From Streptomyces albogriseolus (GTDB lineage: Bacteria; Actinomycetota; Actinomycetes; Streptomycetales; Streptomycetaceae), in NCBI GenBank assembly GCA_014650475.1, contig BMVA01000015.1:1-64000 (forward strand): a stretch of 64,000 nucleotides of DNA, given 5' to 3'. Positions 8,638 through 18,446 of this stretch are shown here, piece after piece. The first letter of the stretch is position 1. Every line of letters begins with the position of its first letter. The notes beneath the pieces were generated by a model. It searched no databases and had not been told where the DNA came from. It worked only from the letters and a program-made list of their open reading frames with translations. Both the position numbers and the translations under genes were made by a program.

Positions 8638-9819
8638 GTGGACCTGTTCGAGTACCAGGCGAGGGACCTCTTCGCCAAGCACGATGTACCGGTGCTGGCC
8701 GGTGAAGTCATCGACACGCCTGAGGCGGCCCGCGCAGCCACTGAGCGTCTCGGTGGCAAGTCCGTCGTCAAGGCCCAGGTGAAGGTCGGCGGCCGCGGCA
8801 AGGCCGGTGGCGTGAAGCTCGCCGCCACCCCGGACGAGGCCGTCGCCCGCGCGACGGACATCCTCGGCATGGACATCAAGGGCCACACGGTCCACAAGGT
8901 GATGATCGCCGAGACGGCCCCGGAGATCCTGGAGGAGTACTACGTCTCCTTCCTCCTCGACCGTGCCAACCGCACCTTCCTCTCCATCGCGTCCGTCGAG
9001 GGCGGCATGGAGATCGAGGAGGTGGCGGCCACCCGTCCGGAGGCCGTCGCCAAGATCGCGATCGACGCCATCGACGGCGTGGACGAGGCCAAGGCCCGCG
9101 AGATCGTCGAGGCCGCCAAGTTCCCGGCCGAGGTCGCGGACAAGGTCGCCGACGTCCTGATCAGGCTGTGGGACACCTTCATCAAGTCGGACGCCCTCCT
9201 CGTCGAGGTCAACCCGCTGGCGAAGGTCGCCTCCGGCGACGTCATCGCCCTGGACGGCAAGGTGTCGCTCGACGACAACGCCGAGTTCCGTCACCCCGAG
9301 TACGAGGAGCTCCACGACAAGGCCGCGGCGAACCCGCTCGAGGCCGCCGCCAAGGAGAAGAACCTCAACTACGTCAAGCTCGACGGCGAGGTCGGCATCA
9401 TCGGCAACGGCGCGGGTCTCGTCATGAGCACCCTGGACGTCGTCGCGTACGCCGGTGAGAAGCACGGCAACGTCAAGCCGGCCAACTTCCTGGACATCGG
9501 CGGTGGCGCCTCCGCCCAGGTCATGGCCAACGGCCTCGAGATCATCCTCGGCGACCCGGACGTCAAGTCCGTCTTCGTCAACGTCTTCGGCGGCATCACC
9601 GCCTGCGACGAGGTCGCCAACGGCATCGTCCAGGCCCTGAAGCTGCTGGAGGACCGCGGCGAGAAGGTCGAGAAGCCGCTCGTCGTGCGCCTCGACGGCA
9701 ACAACGCCGAGCTCGGCCGGCAGATCCTCACCGACGCGAACCACCCGCTGGTGCAGCGCGTCGACACCATGGACGGCGCGGCCGACAAGGCCGCCGAGCT
9801 GGCCCACGCCGCCAAGTAA
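8638..9819 (+). CDS. sucC: Succinate-CoA ligase (ADP-forming) subunit beta
   Basis: A 393-aa protein from GTG 8638 ([19 protein letters not shown], the canonical SucC start). It has an ATP-grasp fold: [18 protein letters not shown] near residues 40-60 for nucleotide binding, EVNPLA near 197 for metal binding, and a C-terminal CoA-ligase domain with [12 protein letters not shown] and [13 protein letters not shown]. With SucD it interconverts succinyl-CoA and succinate, conserving a nucleotide triphosphate in the TCA cycle. Its length is normal for the family. sucD follows after 27 nt, so the two are cotranscribed. Confidence 0.97.
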   Translation: MDLFEYQARDLFAKHDVPVLAGEVIDTPEAARAATERLGGKSVVKAQVKVGGRGKAGGVKLAATPDEAVARATDILGMDIKGHTVHKVMIAETAPEILEEYYVSFLLDRANRTFLSIASVEGGMEIEEVAATRPEAVAKIAIDAIDGVDEAKAREIVEAAKFPAEVADKVADVLIRLWDTFIKSDALLVEVNPLAKVASGDVIALDGKVSLDDNAEFRHPEYEELHDKAAANPLEAAAKEKNLNYVKLDGEVGIIGNGAGLVMSTLDVVAYAGEKHGNVKPANFLDIGGGASAQVMANGLEIILGDPDVKSVFVNVFGGITACDEVANGIVQALKLLEDRGEKVEKPLVVRLDGNNAELGRQILTDANHPLVQRVDTMDGAADKAAELAHAAK

Positions 9820-9846
9820 GCACTCAGGACGAGGACACAACACACC

Positions 9847-10731
9847 ATGGCTATCTGGCTCAACAAGGACAGCAAGGTCATCGTCCAGGGCATGACCGGC
9901 GCCACGGGCATGAAGCACACCAAGCTCATGCTCGGAGACGGCACCAACGTCGTGGGCGGCGTGAACCCGCGCAAGGCGGGTCAGACCGTGGACTTCGACG
10001 GCACCGAGGTACCCGTCTTCGGCACCGTCAAGGAGGCCATCGAGAAGACCGGCGCCAACGTCTCCGTCGTCTTCGTGCCGGAGAAGTTCACCAAGGACGC
10101 GGTCGTCGAGGCCATCGACGCCGAGATCCCGCTGGCCGTCGTGATCACCGAGGGCATCGCCGTGCACGACACGGCCGCCTTCTGGGCGTACGCCGGCAAG
10201 AAGGGCAACAAGACCCGGATCATCGGCCCGAACTGCCCCGGCATCATCACCCCGGGCCAGTCGAACGTCGGCATCATCCCGGGCGACATCACCAAGCCGG
10301 GCCGCATCGGCCTGGTCTCGAAGTCCGGCACGCTGACGTACCAGATGATGTACGAGCTGCGTGACATCGGCTTCTCGACCGCCGTCGGCATCGGTGGCGA
10401 CCCGATCATCGGCACCACGCACATCGACGCGCTCGCCGCGTTCGAGGCCGACCCCGACACCGACCTGATCGTGATGATCGGTGAGATCGGCGGCGACGCC
10501 GAGGAGCGGGCCGCGGCCTTCATCAAGGAGAACGTGACCAAGCCGGTCGTCGGCTACGTCGCGGGCTTCACCGCGCCGGAGGGCAAGACCATGGGTCACG
10601 CCGGCGCCATCGTCTCCGGTTCCTCCGGCACCGCGCAGGCGAAGAAGGAGGCCCTCGAGGCCGCCGGCGTCAAGGTCGGCAAGACGCCGACCGAGACCGC
10701 CAAGCTGGCGCGCGCGATCCTCGCCGGCTGA
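9847..10731 (+). CDS. sucD: Succinate-CoA ligase subunit alpha
   Basis: A 294-aa protein starting at ATG 9847. The Rossmann-type CoA-binding domain begins [32 protein letters not shown] and SKSGTLTYQ are signature blocks. The phospho-histidine is in GHAGAIVSG near residue 250. It forms the catalytic heterodimer or heterotetramer with SucC encoded just upstream. A 14-bp hairpin ends the operon. Confidence 0.97.
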   Translation: MAIWLNKDSKVIVQGMTGATGMKHTKLMLGDGTNVVGGVNPRKAGQTVDFDGTEVPVFGTVKEAIEKTGANVSVVFVPEKFTKDAVVEAIDAEIPLAVVITEGIAVHDTAAFWAYAGKKGNKTRIIGPNCPGIITPGQSNVGIIPGDITKPGRIGLVSKSGTLTYQMMYELRDIGFSTAVGIGGDPIIGTTHIDALAAFEADPDTDLIVMIGEIGGDAEERAAAFIKENVTKPVVGYVAGFTAPEGKTMGHAGAIVSGSSGTAQAKKEALEAAGVKVGKTPTETAKLARAILAG

Positions 10732-10755
10732 ACCGCCGGCGCGACAGCGCATCGT

Positions 10756-10797
10756 ACGGGTGGGCCCGTTCCCCTGGTGGGGGACGGGCCCACCCGT
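10756..10797. terminator. Terminator between sucD and the convergent HTH/sigma-like gene
   Basis: ACGGGTGGGCCCGT (10756-10769) pairs perfectly with 10784-10797, and an inner CCCC/GGGG extends the stem to about 18 bp around a TGGT loop. It serves both converging units. Confidence 0.85.
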
Positions 10798-10819
10798 CTT
10801 GGCCGGTGCGGGCAGCGGC

Positions 10820-12451
10820 TCAGCGGGCCTCGGGGGTCAGGCGTTCCGGGCCGTCGAGCAGGGCCTCGCGCAGCCGGTCGCGCAGTTCCCGCTGGTCGTC
10901 CGAGAGCGGGCCCGGCGCCGCCCGGGGCGGCACGCCCCGCACCGTCTCGCCCGGCGGTACGGGCGGTACGTAGTGCGTGGGCGCCGTGTGCAGGGTCATC
11001 GCCGTGCTGCCGATCAGGACGACGGTGACGGCCGCCGCCGTCCGCGTCCACAGACGCGCCCGGCGCTCGCCGCCGACGCGGACCGCCGCCGGCTCCGCCG
11101 CCCGCGTCCGCCCGCTGGATGCCAGCTCCGCCAGCCGGTCGTGCAGCTCCCGCCGACCGGCCGGCTCCGGCAGCCGCTCCGCGAGGACCTCACGCGCGTA
11201 CAGCAGCCGCCCGGCCGCGGCCCGCGTGCTGGCCTCCGTCTCCGCCGCGGTATCCGGCAGGTCCAGGCCGACACCGTCGTACAGCACAAGCGTGCGGCGG
11301 TACGGCGGCGGCAGGCTCAACAGCGCGTCCAGCAGTGCGCGGTCGTGGTCGTCGGGCGGCGGGGGCTCGGGGTGCCGGTAGCGGCGGCGGAAGCGGTGCC
11401 AGGGGGAGAGCGCCCAGTCGTGCGCGGCCGCACGCACCCACCCGGCCGGGTCCGGGTCGCGCGCCACCTCCGGCCAGTGGTCCCACGCCCGCTGGAAGGC
11501 CCGCTCCACCGACTCGTGCGCGAGGTCGCGCCGCCCGGTGAGCAGGTACGCCTGCCGGACGAGGGCGGGTGCGCAGTACGCGTACAGCGCGTCGAAGGCC
11601 TGAGCGGGCGTGAGATACGGCCCCGCCTGCCGTGCGGCGGGGACCGCCCCCGGTGCACGGTTCAGGCCCGACGGCCGCAGCGCCCGCGCCCACGAGGGGC
11701 GCCTCCGCCCCCGACCCCCGGTACGGGACGAGCGCCCACGACCCGACTCCGCCCCGCCGCTCGACGGCGCCCCGCGCCCCGACCCGGCTCCGGCTCCCGG
11801 CTCGGGACCACGCACCGGCACCGGGCCGTGCTCCGACTCGTGCCCGTCTCCCGGCACCGGGTCCTCCTCCGACGCCGACCGGCTCCCCGACCGCGGTCCG
11901 CTCCCCGGCACCGAGTCCGAATCCGACGCCGGCCCGCTCTCCGGCTCCGATCCGCTCCCCGGCACCGAGTCCGAATCCGACGCCGGCCCGCTCTCCGGCT
12001 CCGATCCGCTCCCCGGCACCGAGTCCGAATCCGGCGTCGGCCCGCGCTGCGCGGTCCGTTCGGTCGCCGACGACGTGCGCGGCTCCGACGGTGTGTCCGC
12101 CACCGGCGGGAGGAGCGACGTCGGGGTCAGGACGAAAGACGCGGGGTCCGGGGCAACGCCCTGGTTCGAGTCGTCGGCGCCTTCGATCGGTGTCGTAACG
12201 ATCGTCACCCCGCCGGGTGTCTGCGGCGCCTGACGGGGCGCCGGATGGTCGGCCGCCAGCGTGGACAGCAGTTCCGCGTACGCGGCCCTGTTGCGGCCCC
12301 GGGGCGTGCTGCGGCCCGATTCCCAGGCCCGCACCGTGTCGGGGCGCACCCCGAGGCGCTTGGCGAGCTGAGCGCGTGTCAGCGAGCAGGCCTCCCGCAG
12401 GCGTCGGCGTTCGGTCGGCGGGGGGAGAGGAAGGGCAGGGCTCCGCGTCAC
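10820..12451 (-). CDS. XRE-HTH / ECF-sigma-like fusion protein with C-terminal membrane anchor
   Basis: The protein has 543 aa; GTG 12451 has AAGGGA just upstream. Residues ~13-55 are a Cro/C1-type helix-turn-helix (RAQLAKRLGVRPDTVRAWESG). Residues ~80-245 form a Ser/Gly/Asp/Glu/Pro-rich linker containing an 18-aa tandem repeat. Residues ~260-420 resemble sigma-70 regions 2 (FDALYAYCAPALVRQAYLL...AFQRAWDHWP) and 4 (LLDALLSLPPPYRRTLVLYDGVGLDLPDTAAE). One hydrophobic segment (TRTAAAVTVVLIGSTAM, ~469-485) precedes a short Pro-rich tail. The region-4 helix-turn-helix is unusual. It may be a membrane-tethered regulator; whether it works as a sigma factor is uncertain. Divergent from the DUF6350 gene. 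Confidence 0.75.
   Translation of the reverse strand: MTRSPALPLPPPTERRRLREACSLTRAQLAKRLGVRPDTVRAWESGRSTPRGRNRAAYAELLSTLAADHPAPRQAPQTPGGVTIVTTPIEGADDSNQGVAPDPASFVLTPTSLLPPVADTPSEPRTSSATERTAQRGPTPDSDSVPGSGSEPESGPASDSDSVPGSGSEPESGPASDSDSVPGSGPRSGSRSASEEDPVPGDGHESEHGPVPVRGPEPGAGAGSGRGAPSSGGAESGRGRSSRTGGRGRRRPSWARALRPSGLNRAPGAVPAARQAGPYLTPAQAFDALYAYCAPALVRQAYLLTGRRDLAHESVERAFQRAWDHWPEVARDPDPAGWVRAAAHDWALSPWHRFRRRYRHPEPPPPDDHDRALLDALLSLPPPYRRTLVLYDGVGLDLPDTAAETEASTRAAAGRLLYAREVLAERLPEPAGRRELHDRLAELASSGRTRAAEPAAVRVGGERRARLWTRTAAAVTVVLIGSTAMTLHTAPTHYVPPVPPGETVRGVPPRAAPGPLSDDQRELRDRLREALLDGPERLTPEAR
11897..12043. repeat. 54-bp tandem repeat inside the HTH/sigma-like gene
   Basis: Two identical 54-bp units (11897-11950 and 11951-12004) and a diverging third partial unit (12005 to about 12043). 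Because 54 is a multiple of three, the protein gains the 18-aa unit DSDSVPGSGSEPESGPAS in its linker without a frameshift. Copy number is likely to vary between strains. Confidence 0.85.
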
Positions 12452-12547
12452 TGGGCGTCCCTTAGTACAGAAAAGTACATAAACGTATATTGAGCGACAC
12501 AGCCGAGCTTTGCCCGTTACACCGGTAAAGCGCGTGTCGTTGGGAGC
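12452..12547. promoter_or_regulatory. AT-rich divergent promoter region
   Basis: A short AT-rich island in a very GC-rich setting. It contains AGTAC repeats (AGTACagaaAAGTACAT, about 12463-12480) and ACGTATATT. It lies between two divergent genes, one encoding an HTH protein that could bind here. Confidence 0.4.
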
Positions 12548-14488
12548 ATGGCGGGCGTGATCCAGACGACCGTACGCCGATCGATGCCGGCCTCCCTGTT
12601 CCGCCGGGCGCGTCACCGCTCGCCCGGACTGGCCTCCGGCCTGGTGGGTGGCGCCCTCGCGGCCGGGCTGGGCCTCGCGGTGTTCACCGTGCTTGTGATG
12701 CTGCTGTGGGTCAGCTCGCCCTACCCGGACAGCGGACCCGGCGGCGCCCTGCACGTCGCGGCGGCCCTGTGGCTGCTCGCCCACGGCGCCGAACTGGTCC
12801 GCGTCGACACTCTCTCCGGCGCCCCCGCCCCGATGGGCGTGCCCCCGTTGCTGCTGGCCGTGGTGCCGGTGTGGCTGCTGCACCGGGCGGCGCGGGACAC
12901 CGCCGAGGGAGGCGCCCGCGACAACGCCCCGCTGGTGCCGGGCCGTATCGCCTGGGCGGGCGTCGTCCTCGGCTACCTCGCGGTCACCGCCCCCGCCGCC
13001 CTCTACGCCGCCGGCGGTGCGCTGCGGCCCTCGTGGACGTGGACGGCGGTGTGCGTACCGCTGGTCGCGCTGGTGGCCGCCGGGACGGGGGTGTGGACCG
13101 CGTACGGGCGGCCCAGTGGGCCGTTGGAGCAGGTGCTGGGCGCTGTGCTGCCCCGGGGCGTGCGGCACCTGGTGCTGGGCCCGGACGGCCGTCCCGGTGT
13201 CGCGGCGCGCGCGGCGGCGGCCGGGACGACGGTGCTGGTCGCGGGTGGTGCGGTGCTGCTGACGGTGTCGCTGGGCAGGCACCTCGGTGAGACCCGCGGG
13301 GCGTTCGGGCGGCTGACGGAGGGCTGGTCGGGGTGGCTGGCGGTGCTGCTGCTCTGCGTCACACTGCTGCCGAACGCGGCGGTGTGGTCGGCGGCCTACG
13401 CCCTCGGTCCCGGCTTCCTGCTCGGTGCCGGGACCTCGGTGACGCCGCTCGGTGCGCAGGCCGCGCCGCTGCTGCCGCCGTTCCCGCTGCTCGCGGCGGT
13501 GCCGGACCCGGGTGCGGGCACGGCGCTGCACGGGACGGTCGCGGCGCTGCCGCTGACGGCGGGGGCCGTGGTGGGGTGGTTCGTCGGGCGGGGGTCCGTG
13601 ACAGGCGGGGGAGGCTTCCGCAACTGGACGACCGGGCGGACCGCCGGTGCGGCGGCGTTCGCTGCCGGGCTGTGCGGGGTGCTGCTGGCGCTGCTCGCCG
13701 GGCTGGCGGGCGGTCCGCTGGGCACGGCCGCGCTGGCCCGGTTCGGCCCGGTGTGGTGGCAGGTGGGCCTGGCGACCGCGGTGTGGCTCGGGGTGACGGC
13801 CGTCGTGACGGCGCTGGCGGTACGGGCGTGGTGCCTCCGGCGGTCGTACGGCCAGGGTGGGGGTGAGCGCCGTCCGGGCCGTGTGGTCGCGCCCGGGCGC
13901 CTTCCGATTCTCCCGCGCCCGGCCCGGAGGACGCGGCTCCCACGTCGCCCCTGGTTCAGGCGGAAGCTCGAGCGAAGCGCCTCCGCGCCCGTCGCCGAGG
14001 ACGAGCCCTACCTGCTCCTCGACCACGACAGCGACGACCGTGGCCTCGGTGGCCTCGGTGGCCTCGACGACCGTGACCTCGGCGGCCTCGGTGCCGGCGC
14101 AGGCACGCTCGGTCTCCGTCCGAGCCCCGCACCCGCCTCGCCGGCGACGAACCCCGCCTCCCCGCGGGGGCTCACCGACCGCCCCGAGCCCTTGAGCGAC
14201 CTCCCCGCCCCCATCGCCCCCGCTCCCGACGCGCCCTCACTCTCCGGCCCCGACGACGCGCCCTCACCCTCCGCCCCCGACCTCCGCCCCGGGGCTCCGC
14301 CCCCGGGGCTCCGCCCCCGGAGACACCGAACCCCGCCCACCCGCGTGAGCGGGCGGACGGGGTTCGGCGGAATCCCAGGTGATGTCCGGCGGGCTCCCGC
14401 CGGACGTCCCGTCAGCCTTGCTCGTCCAGCAGACCGCGGAGCTGCTCCGGAAGATGGTCCCCGCAGGACTGGCGCGCCTGCTGCGTGA
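12548..14488 (+). CDS. DUF6350 / PerM-like integral membrane protein
   Basis: The frame codes for 646 aa from ATG 12548. Residues ~25-430 are a polytopic membrane domain with about 9-10 hydrophobic segments ([24 protein letters not shown] near the start), typical of DUF6350, the family that includes mycobacterial PerM, needed for cell division and persistence. The last ~190 residues are Arg-, Pro- and Ala-rich with [13 protein letters not shown] repeats and probably cytoplasmic. The frame runs through a strong hairpin (14326-14367) and overlaps the convergent gene by 77 nt, so the true C-terminus may be earlier or there may be a frameshift near 13860-14200. The membrane part is secure. Confidence 0.8.
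   Translation: MAGVIQTTVRRSMPASLFRRARHRSPGLASGLVGGALAAGLGLAVFTVLVMLLWVSSPYPDSGPGGALHVAAALWLLAHGAELVRVDTLSGAPAPMGVPPLLLAVVPVWLLHRAARDTAEGGARDNAPLVPGRIAWAGVVLGYLAVTAPAALYAAGGALRPSWTWTAVCVPLVALVAAGTGVWTAYGRPSGPLEQVLGAVLPRGVRHLVLGPDGRPGVAARAAAAGTTVLVAGGAVLLTVSLGRHLGETRGAFGRLTEGWSGWLAVLLLCVTLLPNAAVWSAAYALGPGFLLGAGTSVTPLGAQAAPLLPPFPLLAAVPDPGAGTALHGTVAALPLTAGAVVGWFVGRGSVTGGGGFRNWTTGRTAGAAAFAAGLCGVLLALLAGLAGGPLGTAALARFGPVWWQVGLATAVWLGVTAVVTALAVRAWCLRRSYGQGGGERRPGRVVAPGRLPILPRPARRTRLPRRPWFRRKLERSASAPVAEDEPYLLLDHDSDDRGLGGLGGLDDRDLGGLGAGAGTLGLRPSPAPASPATNPASPRGLTDRPEPLSDLPAPIAPAPDAPSLSGPDDAPSPSAPDLRPGAPPPGLRPRRHRTPPTRVSGRTGFGGIPGDVRRAPAGRPVSLARPADRGAAPEDGPRRTGAPAA
14326..14367. terminator. Hairpin lying inside the annotated 3' end of the DUF6350 frame
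   Basis: A 19-nt arm (14326-14344) pairs with 14349-14367 with two non-Watson-Crick positions and a GTGA loop. It would terminate both convergent genes but sits within the open frame. A 14-bp direct repeat (GGGGCTCCGCCCCC type) precedes it. Confidence 0.65.
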
Positions 14489-15200
14489 GGGCGTCGCTGG
14501 TGCACTCGTAGTAGTCGCTGTAGACCAGGCGGGCGCCGAAGACCCCGGCCACCAGGAGCAGCGCCAGCCCCGCCGTGACCAGGCCGCTCACCGCCGCCGT
14601 GGTCTGCGGGCGGCCCTTCTGCCCGGACGCCGGGACGTCCGGGTCCTGCCCGCGGGGCTTGGCGCGCAGGGCGCTGATGCTCCAGTACAGGGCGAGCGCG
14701 CCCAGCAGCAGCGCCAGGTACGGCCAGTTGAAGAGGGCGAAGAAGAAGGCCCACATGCCGCCCAGCAGGGCGTAGCGCGCGCGGCGCTGGGCCGGGTCCG
14801 TGGGGTCCCAGCGCATGCCCGGGCCCTGCTGGCCGCCGCCCTGCCCCTCGGGGCCGCGCGGACGCTCGCCGAAGCCGCCGGGGGAGCGGCCGGGCTGCCG
14901 GTCGCTCCAGTTGCGGCCCCACGGGGAGCGGCCGCCGCCCTCGCCCTCGCCCTCGCCGCCCGAGGGGTGGCGGGGCTGCCAGGGACGGTCGGGCGTGCCC
15001 TCCGGCGGGGGCGCGAACGGGTTGTCGTCCTGGCCGTCCCGGGAACCCCGGCCCTGGGCGTCGCGGCGGTCGTCGCCGCCCTCGCCCCGGGAGGCGTCGG
15101 GGGGTGAGGAGGGGCGCTCCCGCAGCAGCACGGCACCCCGCTCCCCTCCCTGGGCCGACTGCTGGGGGAACGTGAGGAGTCGCAGGCTGCGGTCCGGCAT
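14412..15200 (-). CDS. Hypothetical membrane protein with disordered N-terminus
   Basis: A protein of about 262 aa. A TTG at 15203 (8 nt after GGGGAAG) and the adjacent ATG at 15200 are both plausible starts. Residues 1-130 are hydrophilic, rich in Gly, Arg, Asp, Glu and Pro. Two hydrophobic helices follow ([30 protein letters not shown] and [23 protein letters not shown]). The C-terminal extracytoplasmic tail [23 protein letters not shown] has two cysteines that could form a disulfide. No enzymatic motif is visible. It is conserved in Streptomyces next to purNH as far as I recall, and its role is unknown. Confidence 0.75.
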   Translation of the reverse strand: MPDRSLRLLTFPQQSAQGGERGAVLLRERPSSPPDASRGEGGDDRRDAQGRGSRDGQDDNPFAPPPEGTPDRPWQPRHPSGGEGEGEGGGRSPWGRNWSDRQPGRSPGGFGERPRGPEGQGGGQQGPGMRWDPTDPAQRRARYALLGGMWAFFFALFNWPYLALLLGALALYWSISALRAKPRGQDPDVPASGQKGRPQTTAAVSGLVTAGLALLLVAGVFGARLVYSDYYECTSDALTQQARQSCGDHLPEQLRGLLDEQG

Positions 15201-15468
15201 CAAGTGAGCGTCTTCCCCTTAATGAAGCACGGCGTGGGTGCGGTGTGACCGCCTCGCACGACGTATCGACTACGAGTGAGCGGTGAGCTGGTGCGTTCCC
15301 GTCAGCTCCGCGCGGCCCGGGTCCGTCGCCCTGTGAACGAACGGTGCGCGGTCGGCGTTCCCGTGCGCCCCGGTGTCCAGGACCTGCGTACCCCGGCCGG
15401 CTCGTACCAGACGCTACCTTCCGGCCACGCCCCCGTCCCGTGGGGGCCCGTCGGGAGTGCCGGTATCG

Positions 15469-15496
15469 TTGCTGCCGGTCGGCCGCTTCGTAGGCT
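15469..15496 (+). promoter_or_regulatory. Probable purN-purH promoter
   Basis: TTGCTG (15469-15474) and TAGGCT (15491-15496) are separated by 16 nt, a fair vegetative-type promoter. About 85 nt of leader precede the purN GTG. The 380-nt gap between 15204 and 15587 holds nothing else I can name. Confidence 0.5.
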
Positions 15497-15587
15497 TCCC
15501 CGTATCAGGGGGCGCGAAGCATTCGTAGGAATGTACAAAGCGCTGTGCCGCCGACCGTACAGACGCTCCCCGAGAAAGGGCCCCACC

Positions 15588-16229
15588 GTGGCCGCCAAGC
15601 CCGTGGCCGAGCGCGCCAGGCGTCGTCTCGTCGTGCTGGTCTCCGGATCCGGCACCAATCTGCAGGCGCTCCTCGACGAGATCGCCGCCGTCGGACCCGA
15701 GGCCTACGGGGCCGAGGTCGTCGCCGTCGGCGCGGACCGCGAGGGCATCGAAGGGCTGGCCCGGGCCGAGCGCGCCGGTCTGCCCACCTTCGTGTGCAAG
15801 GTCAAGGACCACGCGACCCGCGAGGAGTGGGACGCGGCGCTCGCCGAGGCCGTCGCCGCGTACGAGCCCGACCTCGTGGTGTCCGCCGGGTTCATGAAGA
15901 TCGTGGGGAAGGAGTTCCTCGCGCGCTTCGGCGGGCGGTTCGTCAACACCCACCCCGCCCTGCTGCCCAGTTTCCCCGGGACCCACGGCGTACGGGACGC
16001 GCTCGCGTACGGCGCCAAGGTCACCGGCTGCACCGTCCACTTCGTCGACGACGGCGTCGACACCGGGCCGATCATCGCGCAGGGCGTGGTGGAGGTCCGG
16101 GACGAGGACGACGAGAGCGCTCTGCACGAGCGCATCAAGGAAGTCGAGCGAAGGCTGCTCGTCGAGGTCGTGGGGCGCCTCGCCCGCAACGGCTATCGCA
16201 TCGAGGGACGAAAGGTAGTTATCCAGTGA
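15588..16229 (+). CDS. purN: Phosphoribosylglycinamide formyltransferase
   Basis: A 213-aa protein. GTG 15588 has GAGAAAGGG upstream and puts the family start [20 protein letters not shown] near residue 12; the frame is open further upstream but that part is intergenic in character. Catalytic Asn and His lie in [15 protein letters not shown], and [13 protein letters not shown] carries the catalytic Asp. It transfers the formyl group of 10-formyl-THF to GAR, step 3 of purine synthesis. It overlaps purH by 4 nt (GTGA) and is translationally coupled to it. Confidence 0.96.
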   Translation: MAAKPVAERARRRLVVLVSGSGTNLQALLDEIAAVGPEAYGAEVVAVGADREGIEGLARAERAGLPTFVCKVKDHATREEWDAALAEAVAAYEPDLVVSAGFMKIVGKEFLARFGGRFVNTHPALLPSFPGTHGVRDALAYGAKVTGCTVHFVDDGVDTGPIIAQGVVEVRDEDDESALHERIKEVERRLLVEVVGRLARNGYRIEGRKVVIQ

Positions 16230-17788
16230 CCGCCGAGAGCAACAAGCGGGCCATTCGACGGGCGCTCGTCAGCGTCTACGACAAGACCGGCCTCGAGGAT
16301 CTCGCGCGCGGCCTGCACGAGGCCGGGGTGGAGCTGGTCTCCACCGGGTCCACCGCTGCGAAGATCGCCGCCGCGGGCGTCCCCGTGACCAAGGTCGAGG
16401 AGCTGACCGGCTTCCCCGAGTGCCTGGACGGCCGGGTCAAGACGCTGCACCCGAAGGTGCACGCCGGCATCCTCGCCGACCTGCGTCTCGCCGACCACGA
16501 GCAGCAGCTCAAGGACCTCGGCGTGGAGCCGTTCGACCTGGTCGTCGTGAACCTCTACCCGTTCCGCGAGACCGTCGCCTCCGGCGCCACGCCCGACGAG
16601 TGCGTGGAGCAGATCGACATCGGCGGCCCCTCGATGGTCCGCGCCGCCGCCAAGAACCACCCGTCGGTCGCCGTCGTCACCAGCCCCGCCCGCTACGGCG
16701 ACGTCCTCGCCGCGGTCCAGGGCGGCGGCTTCGACCTGGCCACCCGCAAGCGGCTCGCCGCCGAGGCCTTCCAGCACACGGCCGCGTACGACGTGGCCGT
16801 CGCTTCCTGGTTCGCGTCCGAGTACGCGCCCGTGGACGACTCGTCGTTCCCCGACTTCCTGGGCGCCACCTGGGAGCGGAAGAACACCCTCCGCTACGGC
16901 GAGAACCCGCACCAGCCGGCCGCGCTGTACGTCTCCGGCACCGGCGGCCTCGCCGAGGCCGAGCAGCTGCACGGCAAGGAGATGTCGTACAACAACTACA
17001 CCGACACGGACGCCGCGCTCCGTGCCGCGTACGACCACGACGCCCCCGCCGTCGCGATCATCAAGCACGCCAACCCGTGCGGCATCGCGGTCGGCGCGGA
17101 CGTCGCCGAGGCCCACCGCAAGGCGCACGCCTGCGACCCGCTGTCCGCGTTCGGCGGCGTGATCGCCGTCAACCGCCCGGTGTCGAAGGAGATGGCCGAG
17201 CAGGTCGCGGAGATCTTCACCGAGGTCATCGTCGCCCCGGACTACGAGGACGGCGCGCTCGAGGCCCTCACCAAGAAGAAGAACATCCGCGTGCTGCGCG
17301 CCCCGCAGGCGCCGTCCGCCCCGGTCGAGGTCAAGCCGATCGACGGCGGCGCGCTCCTCCAGGTCACCGACCGGCTCCAGGCCGAGGGCGACGACCCGGC
17401 CACCTGGACGCTGGCCACCGGCGAGGCCCTGTCCGAGGCCGAGCTGGCCGACCTGGCCTTCGCCTGGAAGGCCTGCCGCGCGGTGAAGTCCAACGCGATC
17501 CTGCTCGCCAAGGACGGCGCGTCCGTCGGCGTCGGCATGGGCCAGGTCAACCGCGTGGACTCCGCGAAGCTGGCGGTCGAGCGGGCCGGAGCCGAGCGCG
17601 CCCGCGGCTCCTTCGCCGCCTCCGACGCGTTCTTCCCCTTCCCCGACGGCCTGGAGATCCTCACCGAGGCCGGCGTGAAGGCCGTCGTCCAGCCGGGCGG
17701 CTCGGTCCGTGACGAACTGGTCGTCGAGGCCGCGCGGAAGGCCGGAGTGACGATGTACTTCACGGGGACGCGGCACTTCTTCCACTGA
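16226..17788 (+). CDS. purH: Bifunctional AICAR transformylase / IMP cyclohydrolase
   Basis: A 520-aa protein from GTG 16226. The N-terminal MGS-like IMP cyclohydrolase domain shows [24 protein letters not shown] and [19 protein letters not shown]. The C-terminal transformylase domain has [19 protein letters not shown] (catalytic Lys and His) and [10 protein letters not shown]. It converts AICAR (ZMP) to IMP using 10-formyl-THF, the last two steps of de novo purine synthesis. ZMP is the precursor of ZTP, which the riboswitch before glyA in this window senses. A 20-bp terminator follows. Confidence 0.97.
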   Translation: MTAESNKRAIRRALVSVYDKTGLEDLARGLHEAGVELVSTGSTAAKIAAAGVPVTKVEELTGFPECLDGRVKTLHPKVHAGILADLRLADHEQQLKDLGVEPFDLVVVNLYPFRETVASGATPDECVEQIDIGGPSMVRAAAKNHPSVAVVTSPARYGDVLAAVQGGGFDLATRKRLAAEAFQHTAAYDVAVASWFASEYAPVDDSSFPDFLGATWERKNTLRYGENPHQPAALYVSGTGGLAEAEQLHGKEMSYNNYTDTDAALRAAYDHDAPAVAIIKHANPCGIAVGADVAEAHRKAHACDPLSAFGGVIAVNRPVSKEMAEQVAEIFTEVIVAPDYEDGALEALTKKKNIRVLRAPQAPSAPVEVKPIDGGALLQVTDRLQAEGDDPATWTLATGEALSEAELADLAFAWKACRAVKSNAILLAKDGASVGVGMGQVNRVDSAKLAVERAGAERARGSFAASDAFFPFPDGLEILTEAGVKAVVQPGGSVRDELVVEAARKAGVTMYFTGTRHFFH

Positions 17789-17814
17789 TCCCGCGTTCCA
17801 CCGATCCCGCGCCC

Positions 17815-17860
17815 GACGGCGGTGGCCCCGGTCCCTTCCCGGACCGGGGCCACCGCCGTC
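17815..17860. terminator. Very strong bidirectional terminator after purH
   Basis: A perfect 20-bp stem (17815-17834 with 17841-17860) and a 6-nt loop lie between purH and the convergent I36-type gene. Confidence 0.92.
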
Positions 17861-17873
17861 CCGCGTGCCCGCG

Positions 17874-18347
17874 TCAGCAGGGACGCAGGTACCAGATCGG
17901 GTCCCAGGTGGCCGTGCCCGACTCGTACGCCGTGGACGTCCAGCGGACGCTGCCGTCCTGGTTGTAGAAGCGGGCGACCGTGCCCGGCGTCTGGTTGTTG
18001 GTGAAGGGGCCGTCGCCGGTCCAGTTGCTCAGCTTCCACGTCTGGCACTTGTAGAAGTCGAACTTGGTGCCGTTGACGACCATGCACAGGTGCCCGTAAG
18101 CGCAGGACAGGGCCTTCGTGGACGCCTTGTCCCGCGGCGCCCGGGTGACGGTCAGCCCGTCGTAGCGGACCGCGTCGGCGGTCACCCGCACGGGCTCGGC
18201 GTCGCCGCCCAGCATCCGCTCGGCCGTCTTCTGGAGCGAGGTGACCCGGGTGCCGTCCGGGCCCGGGGCGGCGGTGGCCGCGACCGAGCTGCCGGCGACG
18301 AGGGCCGTGGCCGCGACGAGCAGCGCGGCGGACTTGAAGGTGTTCAC
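17874..18347 (-). CDS. Secreted peptidase inhibitor family I36-like protein
   Basis: A 157-aa precursor. GTG 18347 has GGGGGA 5 nt upstream, whereas ATG 18359 has no Shine-Dalgarno sequence. A signal peptide (NTFKSAALLVAATALVAGSSVAATAAP) is clear. The mature C-terminal part (CAYGHLCMVVNGTKFDFYKCQTWKL...GTVARFYNQDGS) resembles the beta/gamma-crystallin-like I36 family of Streptomyces protease inhibitors (SMPI type), with four cysteines giving likely disulfides. The protease target is unknown. It is separated from the kinase gene by 99 nt, and the two may or may not be cotranscribed. Confidence 0.7.
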   Translation of the reverse strand: MNTFKSAALLVAATALVAGSSVAATAAPGPDGTRVTSLQKTAERMLGGDAEPVRVTADAVRYDGLTVTRAPRDKASTKALSCAYGHLCMVVNGTKFDFYKCQTWKLSNWTGDGPFTNNQTPGTVARFYNQDGSVRWTSTAYESGTATWDPIWYLRPC

Positions 18348-18446
18348 TGGTTCCCCCATGAACGAAGTGGTCGGTGGCACCGCGGAGGCGGTGTGCTCAC
18401 ACCGTGCCGGGCGCGCGCACCGCCCGGTACCTCGCACCTGCGAGGG

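Noticed and set aside
11897..12043. Repeats considered as a CRISPR array
   Set aside because: Units are contiguous 54-bp copies without spacers and encode protein.
15276..15587. Upstream extension of purN
   Set aside because: The GTG at 15588 has a good ribosome-binding site and matches the family N-terminus; the upstream part contains the likely promoter.
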